Source of the DNA: Bacteroidales bacterium
GTDB taxonomy: Bacteria; Bacteroidota; Bacteroidia; Bacteroidales; UBA12077
Length of the DNA stretch: 64,000 nucleotides
NCBI GenBank assembly: GCA_016342685.1
Contig: JAEINU010000003.1
Coordinates: 496,001-560,000 of the forward strand
Direction of reading: 5' to 3'
In this document: positions 1 to 8,811 of the stretch, piece by piece
How the letters are laid out: each line of letters starts with the position of its first letter
Position numbering within the stretch: position 1 is the first letter of the stretch
The notes under the pieces: generated by a model
What the model was told of the DNA's origin: nothing
Databases searched by the model: none
The model's input: the letters and a program-made list of their open reading frames with translations, nothing else
Made by a program: the position numbers and the translations under genes

Positions 1-1
1 A

Positions 2-1315
2 ATAGCAGAATCGGTTGAACATAAGATTACTACAGGAGCTATGTCTTTCGACCAGTTTTTCCGAGAAAGCGATAAATTATCTTTATATCTGTCGGGTCAA
101 TTGGTTGATAGAGATTCCTATTACGGTGCTCTTCAATCATTACAAGATTACGGGAAAACAAAAGGATTTACATATATTGCTGGGGCTCAGTATAGTGCCA
201 ATTTTGAGAAGTCAAGTTTAATTGGAGGTATAGAGTATAAGAATGAAACTTTGGATGATCAGAAATTAGGTTACCCTGATTTAAATAATGCTCAGATAAT
301 CAATGATACGCTGATTGTTCCTCAGGTAGGAAATAGAATTGTAGCCGATCAAGTATCAACAATATATGGAGCTTTTGCTCAATTTGAACGAACGTTTAAT
401 AAATTAAATATTTCTGTTGGCGCACGTTTAGATCGTTACGAAATTGAAGACAAAGTCCAGAATACAAAAAAATCAGGAAATGTATTAAGCCCTAGATTAA
501 CACTGAAATATGATATTCTTAAATCATTACAAGCTCGGGTTAGTTACTCGCAGGGTTATCGTTCTCCTCAAATTTTTGATGAAGATCTGCATATCGAAAC
601 ATCTGGTTCTAGGAAGGTTTTGCATAAAAACGATCCTAATTTAAAGCAAGAATCTAGTCAAAGTTATATGGCATCGTTAGATTTTAATAAGAAAGTGGGA
701 CGTTTTAACACAGGATTACTTGTCGAAGGTTTTTATACAAAATTAGATGACGCTTTTGCGGGAGTTCCTGCGCCACATCCTACCGAAGAAGGTGTTGTTG
801 TATACACTAGAACAAATGCTGAAAGTGGAGCAACAGTGCGTGGTGTTAATTTGGAACTCAATTTGATTCCTGCAGGAACTGATTTTACTTTTACCGGGGG
901 ATTTACAATTCAGAAGAGTGAATTTGAAGATTCACAAGAAGAGTTTAACGAAAAATCCTTTTACAGAACACCGAATAAATATGGATATGCAACAATTGAT
1001 TGGGATTTTATAAAGGGATTTTGTTTTTCTGCTACAGGGAATTATACAGGAAGTATGTTGGTTCCATTTTATGGAGTTGAATTAACTAAACCTGAACTGC
1101 GAGAGTCAGATTCTTTTATGGATATAGGTGCAAAATTGAGTTATCAGTACAAATTGAACGGTGCTAGCATGCAGTTATTTGTTGGAATGAAAAATATATT
1201 TAATTCATATCAAAACGATTTTGATTCAGGAATTAATCGCGATCCTGGTTATTTATATGGACCTTCATTACCAAGAACAATATATTTTGGTATTAAAATA
1301 GGTAATTTATTATAA
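2..1315 (+). CDS. TonB-dependent outer membrane receptor, C-terminal part (5' end outside the window)
   Basis: The frame is open from base 2 to the stop at 1313-1315, so the gene begins before the window. The visible 437 residues look like the second half of a TonB-dependent receptor barrel: alternating aromatic and polar strands, a GYRSPQIFDED segment, and a closing strand RTIYFGIKIG typical of this family's C-terminus. The plug domain and TonB box are not in view, so the substrate cannot be told. Family knowledge gives an outer-membrane, TonB-energised uptake channel for siderophores, cobalamin, metals or glycans. A hairpin terminator follows immediately. The next genes are on the other strand, so there is no operon evidence for its ligand; the metal efflux operon 2.7 kb away is only suggestive. 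Confidence 0.85.
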   Translation: MAESVEHKITTGAMSFDQFFRESDKLSLYLSGQLVDRDSYYGALQSLQDYGKTKGFTYIAGAQYSANFEKSSLIGGIEYKNETLDDQKLGYPDLNNAQIINDTLIVPQVGNRIVADQVSTIYGAFAQFERTFNKLNISVGARLDRYEIEDKVQNTKKSGNVLSPRLTLKYDILKSLQARVSYSQGYRSPQIFDEDLHIETSGSRKVLHKNDPNLKQESSQSYMASLDFNKKVGRFNTGLLVEGFYTKLDDAFAGVPAPHPTEEGVVVYTRTNAESGATVRGVNLELNLIPAGTDFTFTGGFTIQKSEFEDSQEEFNEKSFYRTPNKYGYATIDWDFIKGFCFSATGNYTGSMLVPFYGVELTKPELRESDSFMDIGAKLSYQYKLNGASMQLFVGMKNIFNSYQNDFDSGINRDPGYLYGPSLPRTIYFGIKIGNLL

Positions 1316-1333
1316 TTTGGTTAGGTTTTTATT

Positions 1334-1374
1334 AAAAGCGGAAAGGCAATGTTTTGAGGTCTTTTCGCTTTTTT
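1334..1374 (+). terminator. Rho-independent terminator after the TonB receptor
   Basis: Arms 1334-1345 and 1361-1372 pair over 12 bp with one G-T pair and are followed by a T run. It lies 19 bases after the receptor stop. The A-rich 5' flank could let it also serve the convergent gene at 1387. Confidence 0.7.
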
Positions 1375-1386
1375 AGTAGTATTTAA

Positions 1387-2415
1387 TTAAAATTCCCACC
1401 ATTCAATTTTAGTGTTAATAAGTTGATCGTAAATAACTTTAATGTTTACAGGAAATTGACTTTCATATCCATTTAAGCCATAATCATTAACATCACATTT
1501 TTCAATGATCTGCTCAAGATTCATCCCTTCATTTTTTAATCTTTCAATTTTTTTTGCAAGATTTTTAAAATAATCCGATTGTTCTTTTAGTAGAATCTTC
1601 TCTCCAATTTCTCCATGCCCTGGAATTACAGTATAAATATTTTCTTTGTAAAGATCATCTAAAATTGTTACCCAATTATAAATGTCTACTCCATGTTCGT
1701 CAATTGTGTATGGAAACATATTGTTAAAAACTAGATCTCCAATATGTATTACATTATGATAAGAGAATTTCACAATAATATTATCGAAGGTATGTCCAGG
1801 ACCAGGATATTCAAGAATAATACGTTCATCACCAAGTTTTAACCTAAAGAAATCTGTAAAAGTAATATCTGGTTTTCTGAATTCTATTTTTTTAATGTCT
1901 TCGAAGTAATCAACGTTGGTATTGTATTCGTTGATTAATGTATTATAAGCTTCGCTGTCTTTATTTTTTATTGAGTCAAGCTGAATACGAAGATTTTCTA
2001 AATAATTAGGAAGAATATTTTCGGTATAATTTATAAGATCTTTCTCATTAAACTCAGAGTTGTTCTTTTCTAAATCGGCGTGGGCAATTATTTTAACATC
2101 TCTTGGAAATCCTGATACCCCATTTACATGATCTCCATGAAGGTGGGTCAATATTAAATACTTAATTGGTTTTTTTGTAACCGATTTAACAATCGAAACT
2201 ATTTTTTTTCCGTCATTGGGTGTTGATCCAGCATCCACCACAATAACTCCTTTTCTGGTAACTAAAAAAGCAATATTACCGCCGTTAGGATTTTCAATTC
2301 CATAAAGATTTGTTTCAAAATCGATAAGTTCCATTTTAGATTGCCCAAAGGAATTCGAAAAAAGAAACAATAATATAATCAGAATGAATACTGATTGATT
2401 ATAAATGGATTTCAT
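1387..2415 (-). CDS. Secreted metallo-beta-lactamase-fold hydrolase
   Basis: This 342-residue protein has an N-terminal signal peptide (hydrophobic residues about 8-24, ending SFGQ), so it is probably periplasmic. The zinc-binding HxHxDH motif is complete (THLHGDHVNG, H91, H93, D95, H96). Later metal ligands are also visible: HIGD around the second half and PGHGEIG further on. The family includes glyoxalase II-like and quinoprotein-relay MBL hydrolases; the PGHGE context resembles the latter group, but the substrate is unknown. It sits downstream of the HAMP-GAF gene and is separated from it by a terminator hairpin, so it probably has its own promoter. The N-terminal half contains a long helical insertion rich in Asn and Lys (about 115-170). 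Confidence 0.8.
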   Translation of the reverse strand: MKSIYNQSVFILIILLFLFSNSFGQSKMELIDFETNLYGIENPNGGNIAFLVTRKGVIVVDAGSTPNDGKKIVSIVKSVTKKPIKYLILTHLHGDHVNGVSGFPRDVKIIAHADLEKNNSEFNEKDLINYTENILPNYLENLRIQLDSIKNKDSEAYNTLINEYNTNVDYFEDIKKIEFRKPDITFTDFFRLKLGDERIILEYPGPGHTFDNIIVKFSYHNVIHIGDLVFNNMFPYTIDEHGVDIYNWVTILDDLYKENIYTVIPGHGEIGEKILLKEQSDYFKNLAKKIERLKNEGMNLEQIIEKCDVNDYGLNGYESQFPVNIKVIYDQLINTKIEWWEF

Positions 2416-2441
2416 ATAATAGTTAAAAATTTGGCATAAAA

Positions 2442-2465
2442 ATACCCTTTTTTACAAAAGGGTAT
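2442..2465 (-). terminator. Terminator of the HAMP-GAF gene
   Basis: A perfect 10-bp stem (2442-2451 with 2456-2465) with a 4-base loop is followed, on the minus strand, by a T-rich stretch. It lies just beyond the stop of the gene ending at 2484 and before the start of the next minus-strand gene at 2415. Confidence 0.7.
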
Positions 2466-2483
2466 ATATCTTAAAGCGGTATT

Positions 2484-3773
2484 TTATTTCTTTTTTTGAT
2501 TTAATTCAAGTGCAGCTATTTCTTTTTTAAGATTGTTTATTTCCCGTTCGAATTCGTCATTAGAATCTTGTAATTCAATGATTTGCATTTCGGAATCTTC
2601 TGCACGTCTTGACGATTCTTCTTGAGTTGCTTGAAGTTCTTCCATGTTCTGGCGCATTTCTTCTTCCTGCGCAGCCATTTCTTCAGCTTGTTGTTGAGTT
2701 CTCTCAAGAAGCTCTGATGTTCGTTTATTTGTAGCTGCCATATTAAGCGAACTTGCAATACTTAAGGATGCGTCTTCTAAAAACTGTATCTGATAATCTT
2801 CAAAATTTTCGAAAGACGCAATCTCGATAACACCAAGAACTTCATCTTCCATTTTCATTGGTACTAAAACTAAGCTTTTAGGATTAGATCCTCCTAGTCC
2901 ACTTGTAATCTGAATATAATTTTGAGGTATTTCAGTTAAATGTATTTTTTGTTTTTCAAGTGCACAGTTACCAACTAATCCTTCACCAAGTTCAAAAGAT
3001 TTCTGCACAAATTTTCTTCTGTTAAAAGCATAAAATGATTTCAGCTCAAAAATAACATTGTTTTTATCTTCATCATTTTTTATAAAAATTCCACCCTGAT
3101 TGGCATTCATGTAATTTATTAAATAACTCAAAATTTGATATGATAATTCATCAACATCGTCTTGTTTTCTTAGAATCTCATTTAGTTTTGCAAGACCTTC
3201 ATTTGCCCACGATCTTTTTTCTTCGTCAATGCGTTTTTCTTCTTGTAATCTTGCTGCTTCATTCAATTTATCACGCATTTCGAAAAGTGCACTTCTTAAA
3301 TGATCCGATTCTCCTAATAATTCGATTTCATGGTCTAAATTTCCTTCCCCCACCTGACGAGCAAATTCTGCCGTATCTTTTAAATTATGAATCATTTCAT
3401 CAAGAGCAATATTCATATGTCCTGTTTCGTCGTTGCTCTCTTTAACATCATCTTCTATCTTAACATTAAGATCACCTTTCGATACTTTTGTTAAGGCATC
3501 AATTGAAGCCTTAATTGGACGCTGCACAAATTTTTTAAATACGAAATTGCCAAGGAATAAAGCAACATATCCAATGGGAATATACCAAAATATCAATTTA
3601 ATGCCGTAAAAACCTATAATGAAAGATCCAATGGCAACTAACATATTTGTTATTAAAATTGCAAAGGCAGTTTTATATATTATTGTCCCTTTATATTTAA
3701 ACCAATAAACCAATACTGATAGTGGTAATATTCCAAAAATCATTACCAAAATAAAAATTACTAAATCATTCAT
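2484..3773 (-). CDS. Membrane HAMP-GAF sensor protein with C-terminal coiled coil and no recognisable output domain
   Basis: This protein has 429 residues. Two or three membrane segments occupy about residues 3-80. A HAMP-like linker (RPIKASIDALTKVSKGDLNVKIE) follows at about 86-140, with a second HAMP-like stretch (VGEGNLDHEIELLGESDHL) at about 140-175. A GAF domain spans about 200-345. A Gln/Glu-rich coiled coil (QQQAEEMAAQEEEMRQN) runs from about 355 to the end. There is no histidine kinase, GGDEF, methyl-accepting or phosphatase domain. GAF domains bind small ligands or act as dimer switches, and the HAMP units would relay signals to or from the membrane. In related proteins of this phylum the same coiled coil precedes kinase or response modules, so this one may act through a partner. 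The gene is monocistronic with its own terminator. Confidence 0.75.
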   Translation of the reverse strand: MNDLVIFILVMIFGILPLSVLVYWFKYKGTIIYKTAFAILITNMLVAIGSFIIGFYGIKLIFWYIPIGYVALFLGNFVFKKFVQRPIKASIDALTKVSKGDLNVKIEDDVKESNDETGHMNIALDEMIHNLKDTAEFARQVGEGNLDHEIELLGESDHLRSALFEMRDKLNEAARLQEEKRIDEEKRSWANEGLAKLNEILRKQDDVDELSYQILSYLINYMNANQGGIFIKNDEDKNNVIFELKSFYAFNRRKFVQKSFELGEGLVGNCALEKQKIHLTEIPQNYIQITSGLGGSNPKSLVLVPMKMEDEVLGVIEIASFENFEDYQIQFLEDASLSIASSLNMAATNKRTSELLERTQQQAEEMAAQEEEMRQNMEELQATQEESSRRAEDSEMQIIELQDSNDEFEREINNLKKEIAALELNQKKK

Positions 3774-3989
3774 ATGTATAAGTTTTTACCCGTTCTAAAG
3801 TACATAAAATTTGATAAAAAGAAAAGAATACAGAGCATACTTAAATTTTTTTAAATAAAAAAAAAGGTGTTAATATTCTTTTAGGTAGTAATTTAACTCG
3901 TTCTTTTTTATTTGTAAGATTAAAATCGATACCAAGAAATTAAACGAATATACCTAAATGTGGTCATACCAAGTATAAAATTTATTGAT

Positions 3990-3997
3990 TATCTTTG
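3990..3997 (+). promoter_or_regulatory. Bacteroidota -7 promoter element ahead of the metal efflux operon
   Basis: TATCTTTG matches the TAnnTTTG consensus of the major Bacteroidota sigma factor. It ends only four bases before the GTG at 4002, so the transcript would be leaderless or have a very short leader; alternatively translation starts at the ATG at 4038. Confidence 0.55.
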
Positions 3998-4001
3998 ACG
4001 C

Positions 4002-4376
4002 GTGATAAAGAATAAATATATCATATTACCTTTTTTGATGTTCGCTTGGACAATTATTTTTGCCCATAGCATTGTTCCGCATAATCATCACGATATTCAA
4101 GTCGAGTGTAATCATTCGCATGTACATTCTCATGATCAAATTGGGGTGGAAGAATTTCAATGTTGTGATCATGATAGTAAAGAACATGCTTGTCATTTTC
4201 ATGTAGAAATATTTACTCAAGGATCAATAGATAATATTTTTATTCCGAATAATGAAAATTCATTATTTGCCGATTCTATATCCGTTGAGACAAACAGTTA
4301 CATATATTATAAAGAGTTTGTTTCAGAGCAAGTTTTTAAAACGAATTATCTTCGAGGGCCACCTCAATTAGTATAA
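4002..4376 (+). CDS. Small exported His-rich protein leading the metal efflux operon
   Basis: The 124-residue product has a basic, then hydrophobic N-terminus (about residues 3-22), so it is probably exported to the periplasm. Next comes a His/Cys cluster: HNHHD, CNHSHVHSHD and CCDHDSKEHACHFH fall within residues 27-68. This is a plausible binding site for Zn, Co, Ni or Cu ions. The C-terminus ends in a RGPP-type motif that I have seen in short proteins beside RND metal pumps in this phylum. The GTG start at 4002 gives a proper signal sequence; an ATG at 4038 would remove its basic part. It lies 86 bp upstream of the adaptor gene and probably shares its promoter. Its role as a periplasmic metal chaperone or sensor is inferred. 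Confidence 0.65.
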   Translation: MIKNKYIILPFLMFAWTIIFAHSIVPHNHHDIQVECNHSHVHSHDQIGVEEFQCCDHDSKEHACHFHVEIFTQGSIDNIFIPNNENSLFADSISVETNSYIYYKEFVSEQVFKTNYLRGPPQLV

Positions 4377-4462
4377 CGAACTATAATTAACATTCACGTT
4401 CCTTCTTTTTCCAAAAAAAATCAGGAACAAAAATCAAATACAAATTTAAAATCTTAGATAAT

Positions 4463-5704
4463 ATGAAGAAATCAATAATTCTTCTGGTAGCGTCGTTCTA
4501 TATCATAATGATGAGTTGTCAAAATAATGATCATACTAATGATGAACATAATCATAAACAAGAATCAGCAGAACATGATCATGAAGGACACGATCATGAA
4601 AATGAAGAACATGACCACGATCATGAGGAAGTAGAGAGCGAAGTTAGTCATGACCATGTAAACGAACACGACAATGAACATGAAGAACATGCTCATGAAG
4701 GGCATCATCACGATTATACTACGGCTAAAGTTGAATTAATGTCGTTTAATCAAATCATAAAGGCAAGTGGTGAAATACAGTCTTCTGTAAATAGTGAAAA
4801 GGTTCTAGTAGCTACAAATTCTGGAATAGTGCATTACGCTGATCAAAAGATAATCGAAGGAATGGTTCTTAAGGCAGGACAAACGGTTTTTTATATTTCT
4901 GGTGAAGAGATGGTTGATGATAATATTAGCGTAAAATACGATCAAAAGAAAGCGGCTTATGAAAAATCTAAATATGATTATGAAAGAGCGGAACAGTTAG
5001 TAAAACAAAATATCATTTCTGATAGAGAATTTCAGAAAATCAAGTTGGAATATTTAAATATTAAATCGGAATTTGAACTTATATCGAAAAGCTATAAGAA
5101 AGGACGAGGTAATATTACAAGCCCATCAAAAGCTTTTATTAAAACTGTTTTTGTGGAAGAAGGTCAGTATGTTGAGGCAGGAGAAAAATTGGCTTGTGTT
5201 ATTAAGCAAGATAAATTAGTTTTAAGAGCAGAAGTATCTCAAAAATACCTGAATAAATTATCGGATATTAAGTCGGCAACTTTTTTATTACCTAATAATT
5301 CAAAAATATATAATACTGAGGAATTAAATGGAAATCTTTTAACTTATGGTAAATCCTTAAATGCAGGGAATTTCTATATTCCCGTGAATTTCGAAATTGA
5401 TTATAATAACGAATTATTTCCGGGATCGTTTGTTCAGGTTTTTCTCAAAGGGAAAAAAGAAAATAATTTGATTGTTATTCCTAAAACATCTCTAATTGAG
5501 GATCAGGAGCATTATTTTGTTTATGTTGAAGAATCTCATGATAAATTTCTAAAGCGTCAGGTGAAATTAGGTAGCCAGGACGGTGAAAACATTGTAATAC
5601 TCAACGGACTAAAAGTTGGAGAGACAATTGTTACTCAAGGTGCATATTTTGTTAAACTGGCAAGTATGACAAGTACATTGCCTGCTCATAATCATTCACA
5701 TTAA
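4463..5704 (+). CDS. czcB: RND metal efflux periplasmic adaptor lipoprotein (CzcB/CusB type) with long His-rich N-terminus
   Basis: This 413-residue membrane fusion protein has a lipoprotein signal ending MMSC (C19). Between about residues 22 and 88 it carries about 19 histidines in HDHE and EHDH repeats. The rest follows the HlyD/CzcB plan: a barrel-sandwich half near 100-150, an alpha hairpin at about 155-200 (YDQKKAAYEKSKYDYERAE), the second barrel half (KTVFVEEGQYVEAGEKL), a beta-barrel, and a membrane-proximal domain ending at GETIVTQGAYFVKLAS. It would link the inner-membrane pump to the outer-membrane channel encoded next. The His tract probably captures metal ions. It lies 11 bp upstream of czcA in the same operon. 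The metal (Zn/Co/Cd versus Cu/Ag) cannot be told from sequence. Confidence 0.88.
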   Translation: MKKSIILLVASFYIIMMSCQNNDHTNDEHNHKQESAEHDHEGHDHENEEHDHDHEEVESEVSHDHVNEHDNEHEEHAHEGHHHDYTTAKVELMSFNQIIKASGEIQSSVNSEKVLVATNSGIVHYADQKIIEGMVLKAGQTVFYISGEEMVDDNISVKYDQKKAAYEKSKYDYERAEQLVKQNIISDREFQKIKLEYLNIKSEFELISKSYKKGRGNITSPSKAFIKTVFVEEGQYVEAGEKLACVIKQDKLVLRAEVSQKYLNKLSDIKSATFLLPNNSKIYNTEELNGNLLTYGKSLNAGNFYIPVNFEIDYNNELFPGSFVQVFLKGKKENNLIVIPKTSLIEDQEHYFVYVEESHDKFLKRQVKLGSQDGENIVILNGLKVGETIVTQGAYFVKLASMTSTLPAHNHSH

Positions 5705-5715
5705 ACCATAAAATT

Positions 5716-8700
5716 ATGCTGAATAAGATTATAAGATTTTCGCTTGATAATCGTTTGTTAGTTATTTTTGGGGCTGTACTGCTGCTTGTTGCAGGCGGTT
5801 ACATGTCTTCGAGAATGGAAGTCGATATTTTCCCGGAGCTTACAGCTCCTACTGTTGTAGTTATGACTGAGGCTCATGGAATGGCTCCAGAAGAAGTTGA
5901 AAAACTCGTTAGTTTTCCTATCGAAACTACTGTAAACGGCGCAACTAATATTCGCAGGGTGCGTTCTTCTTCTTCAATGGGATTTTCAATTGTTTGGGTC
6001 GAATTTGATTGGGGTACTGATATATATAATGCCCGACAAACGGTAAATGAAAGATTGGTAGCTGTTCGTGATCAATTGCCAGAACAGGCAGGAGATCCAT
6101 TTATTGCTCCTCAGTCGTCCTTGCTTGGTGAAATAATGCTTGTTGCCATTACTTCGGATACCAAAACTCCTATGGAGCTTCGAACAATTGCAGAATGGAA
6201 TTTGCGACCCCGCTTGTTGTCAATAGGTGGTGTAGCACAGGTATCTACTATAGGTGGTGAATTTAAAGAATACCAGATTCTTCTAAATCCTGAATTAATG
6301 AAATATTACGAAGTTTCATTACCTGAGGTAATTGAGACTTGTAAGAATATGAATGAGAATGCTACTGGTGGATTTATTGAACAGTATGGAAGTCAGTATA
6401 TGGTTCGGGGTTTTATAAGAACAAATAATACTGACGAAATGGGTAATGCTGTTATTAAAATGGCAAAGAACTATCCTATAAAAATTTCCGACGTAGCAGA
6501 AGTAAAGATCGGTAGTGCTCCAAAAATTGGCGATGGATCATATAAAGGTGAAAAAGCTGTTATACTTTCAGTTACTAAGCAACCCAATGTTAATACTATT
6601 GAATTAACCAAAAGAATTAATGAATCATTGGAAGATATTCAAAAAAACATTGGAGGTGATGTGAGTTTTCATACTGATGTTTATAATCAGTCGGAATTTA
6701 TTGAGACATCAATTAATAATGTAAAGAAAGCTCTACTTGAAGGCTCATTCTTTGTTATTATTATTCTGTTTTTATTTTTAATGAATTACCGAACAACTCT
6801 AATATCGCTTTTAGCAATTCCTTTATCCTTATTGGTTTCTATTCTTGTTTTAAAAGCTATGGGATTTACAATAAACACAATGAGTTTAGGGGGTATGGCT
6901 ATTGCAATAGGCTCTTTGGTTGATGATGCTATAATTGATGTAGAGAATGTATATAAACGACTAAGACAAAATGTAGGTGCTAAGGCGGATAAACGCCAGA
7001 AACCTATGAAAATTATATACGATGCGTCAACCGAAATTAGACCATCAATTATGAATGCTACCATTATTATTATTGTTGCATTTATTCCTCTTTTCTTTTT
7101 AGGTGGGATGGAAGGTCGAATGTTAAAACCTTTGGGTGTTGCGTATATTGTAGCTCTTTTTGCTTCTTTGGTTGTTGCAATCACAATTACTCCTGTTTTG
7201 TGTAGTTATTTATTAACTGATGAAAAAAGGTTGAAAAAACATAAAGATGGAAGTTGGTTCGAGAGAAAATTAAATAAAGCATATTCTGATTCTTTAAAGT
7301 GGGTTTTAAATAAAAAATCGCTTGTTGTTGGTTTTTCAATCGCATTATTTGTTTTTGCTTTAGTAATATTTACTCATTTGGGAAGTAATTTCTTACCTCC
7401 ATTTAACGAAGGATCATTAACCATAAATTTAAGTTCATTACCGGGTATTTCATTAGAAGAATCAAATGATATTGGAGTTAAAGCCGATAAAATATTGTTA
7501 AGTATTCCTGAAATAAAATCAATAGCTCGAAGAACTGGGAGATCAGAATTGGCAGAACATTCCTTCGGAGTTAATGTGTCTGAGATAGATGCTCCTTATG
7601 AGTTAAGTGATCGTTCACGATCTGAATTTTTAGCGGATGTAAGAAGTAAATTATCGACTTTAAAAGGTGCATCTGTAGAAGTAGGACAGCCAATTACACA
7701 TCGTATGGATCATATGCTGTCAGGAACAAAAGCAAATATTGCGATAAAACTGTTCGGGAATGAGTTAAATGAAATGTATCAGTTAGCTACGGGGATAAAA
7801 AATGAAATCCAGGATATTGAAGGAATAGGCGATTTAAATGTTGAACAGCAAATCGAAATTCCTCAGTTGAAAATCAAACCAAATCGTGACATGTTGGCTA
7901 AATACGGAATTCCGTTAAATAAATTCATGGAATTTGTTGATTATAGCTTTGCAGGCGAAAAGGTGTCGGATGTATTTGAAGAAGAAAAATCTTTTGATTT
8001 GGTATTGCGTTTTGATGATAAACATCGAAATACAATTGAAAGCATTCGTGAAGCGATGATTGATACACACGATGGAAAAAAAATACCATTATATTATGTG
8101 GCTGATATTAGTTCTTCATCGGGACCAAATACCATAAGCAGGGAAAATGTACAACGTAAGATCGTAATATCGGTAAACGTGGCTAATCGTGATGTGGGTA
8201 GTGTCGTTAAAGATATCAGAAAAAGACTTGATGAAGCCGTTACTTTACCTGAGGGGTATAGAATCGAATATGGAGGACAATTTGAAAGTGCCGAAAGTGC
8301 TTCACGAACACTTGCCGTTACTTCAATTATAGCTATATTAATTATCTTTTTGATCCTTTTTCAGGAGTTTAAAAGCACACATTTAGCTGGGATAATATTA
8401 TTAAACTTACCTCTTGCATTAATTGGTGGTGTTTTTGCTATTTGGTTTTCGTCTGGTGTGGTTAGTATTCCTGTAATTATAGGATTTATTACCCTCTTTG
8501 GTATCGCAACACGAAATGGGATTTTACTGGTTTCTCGTTATCAAAATATGGAAGCAAATGGTATAAGTCTTTACGAAAGGGTTGTAACAGGATCACTGGA
8601 TCGATTAAATCCGATTTTAATGACCGCGCTTACAGCGGCCCTTGCTCTTATTCCTTTAGCTATGGCAGGCGATAAGCCTGGCAATGAGATACAGAGCCCT

Positions 8701-8811
8701 ATGGCTGTTGTAATCTTAGGAGGGTTATTAAGTTCAACATTCTTAAATATATATGTTGTTCCTGTAATTTATTATTTAATGTATCGAAAAAAGGAAAAGA
8801 ATGAAAAATAA
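5716..8811 (+). CDS. czcA: RND heavy-metal efflux pump, inner membrane subunit (CzcA/CusA type)
   Basis: With 1031 residues it has full RND length. TM1 lies at about 14-31 (LLVIFGAVLLLVAGG), followed by the first porter domain (EVDIFPELTAPTVVV). A TM2-TM6 block follows at about 345-500, and a second half repeats the plan with TM7 near 540. TM4 carries VDD (402-404) and DVEN (408-411), matching the charged proton-relay region of heavy-metal RND pumps rather than the VDNAIVVVEN form of drug pumps. The last helices contain TRNGILLVSRY and PGNEIQSPMA, which are family hallmarks. It would export divalent or monovalent metal ions by proton antiport with the adjacent adaptor and TolC-like protein. 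The downstream gene overlaps it by 11 bp. Confidence 0.92.
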   Translation: MLNKIIRFSLDNRLLVIFGAVLLLVAGGYMSSRMEVDIFPELTAPTVVVMTEAHGMAPEEVEKLVSFPIETTVNGATNIRRVRSSSSMGFSIVWVEFDWGTDIYNARQTVNERLVAVRDQLPEQAGDPFIAPQSSLLGEIMLVAITSDTKTPMELRTIAEWNLRPRLLSIGGVAQVSTIGGEFKEYQILLNPELMKYYEVSLPEVIETCKNMNENATGGFIEQYGSQYMVRGFIRTNNTDEMGNAVIKMAKNYPIKISDVAEVKIGSAPKIGDGSYKGEKAVILSVTKQPNVNTIELTKRINESLEDIQKNIGGDVSFHTDVYNQSEFIETSINNVKKALLEGSFFVIIILFLFLMNYRTTLISLLAIPLSLLVSILVLKAMGFTINTMSLGGMAIAIGSLVDDAIIDVENVYKRLRQNVGAKADKRQKPMKIIYDASTEIRPSIMNATIIIIVAFIPLFFLGGMEGRMLKPLGVAYIVALFASLVVAITITPVLCSYLLTDEKRLKKHKDGSWFERKLNKAYSDSLKWVLNKKSLVVGFSIALFVFALVIFTHLGSNFLPPFNEGSLTINLSSLPGISLEESNDIGVKADKILLSIPEIKSIARRTGRSELAEHSFGVNVSEIDAPYELSDRSRSEFLADVRSKLSTLKGASVEVGQPITHRMDHMLSGTKANIAIKLFGNELNEMYQLATGIKNEIQDIEGIGDLNVEQQIEIPQLKIKPNRDMLAKYGIPLNKFMEFVDYSFAGEKVSDVFEEEKSFDLVLRFDDKHRNTIESIREAMIDTHDGKKIPLYYVADISSSSGPNTISRENVQRKIVISVNVANRDVGSVVKDIRKRLDEAVTLPEGYRIEYGGQFESAESASRTLAVTSIIAILIIFLILFQEFKSTHLAGIILLNLPLALIGGVFAIWFSSGVVSIPVIIGFITLFGIATRNGILLVSRYQNMEANGISLYERVVTGSLDRLNPILMTALTAALALIPLAMAGDKPGNEIQSPMAVVILGGLLSSTFLNIYVVPVIYYLMYRKKEKNEK

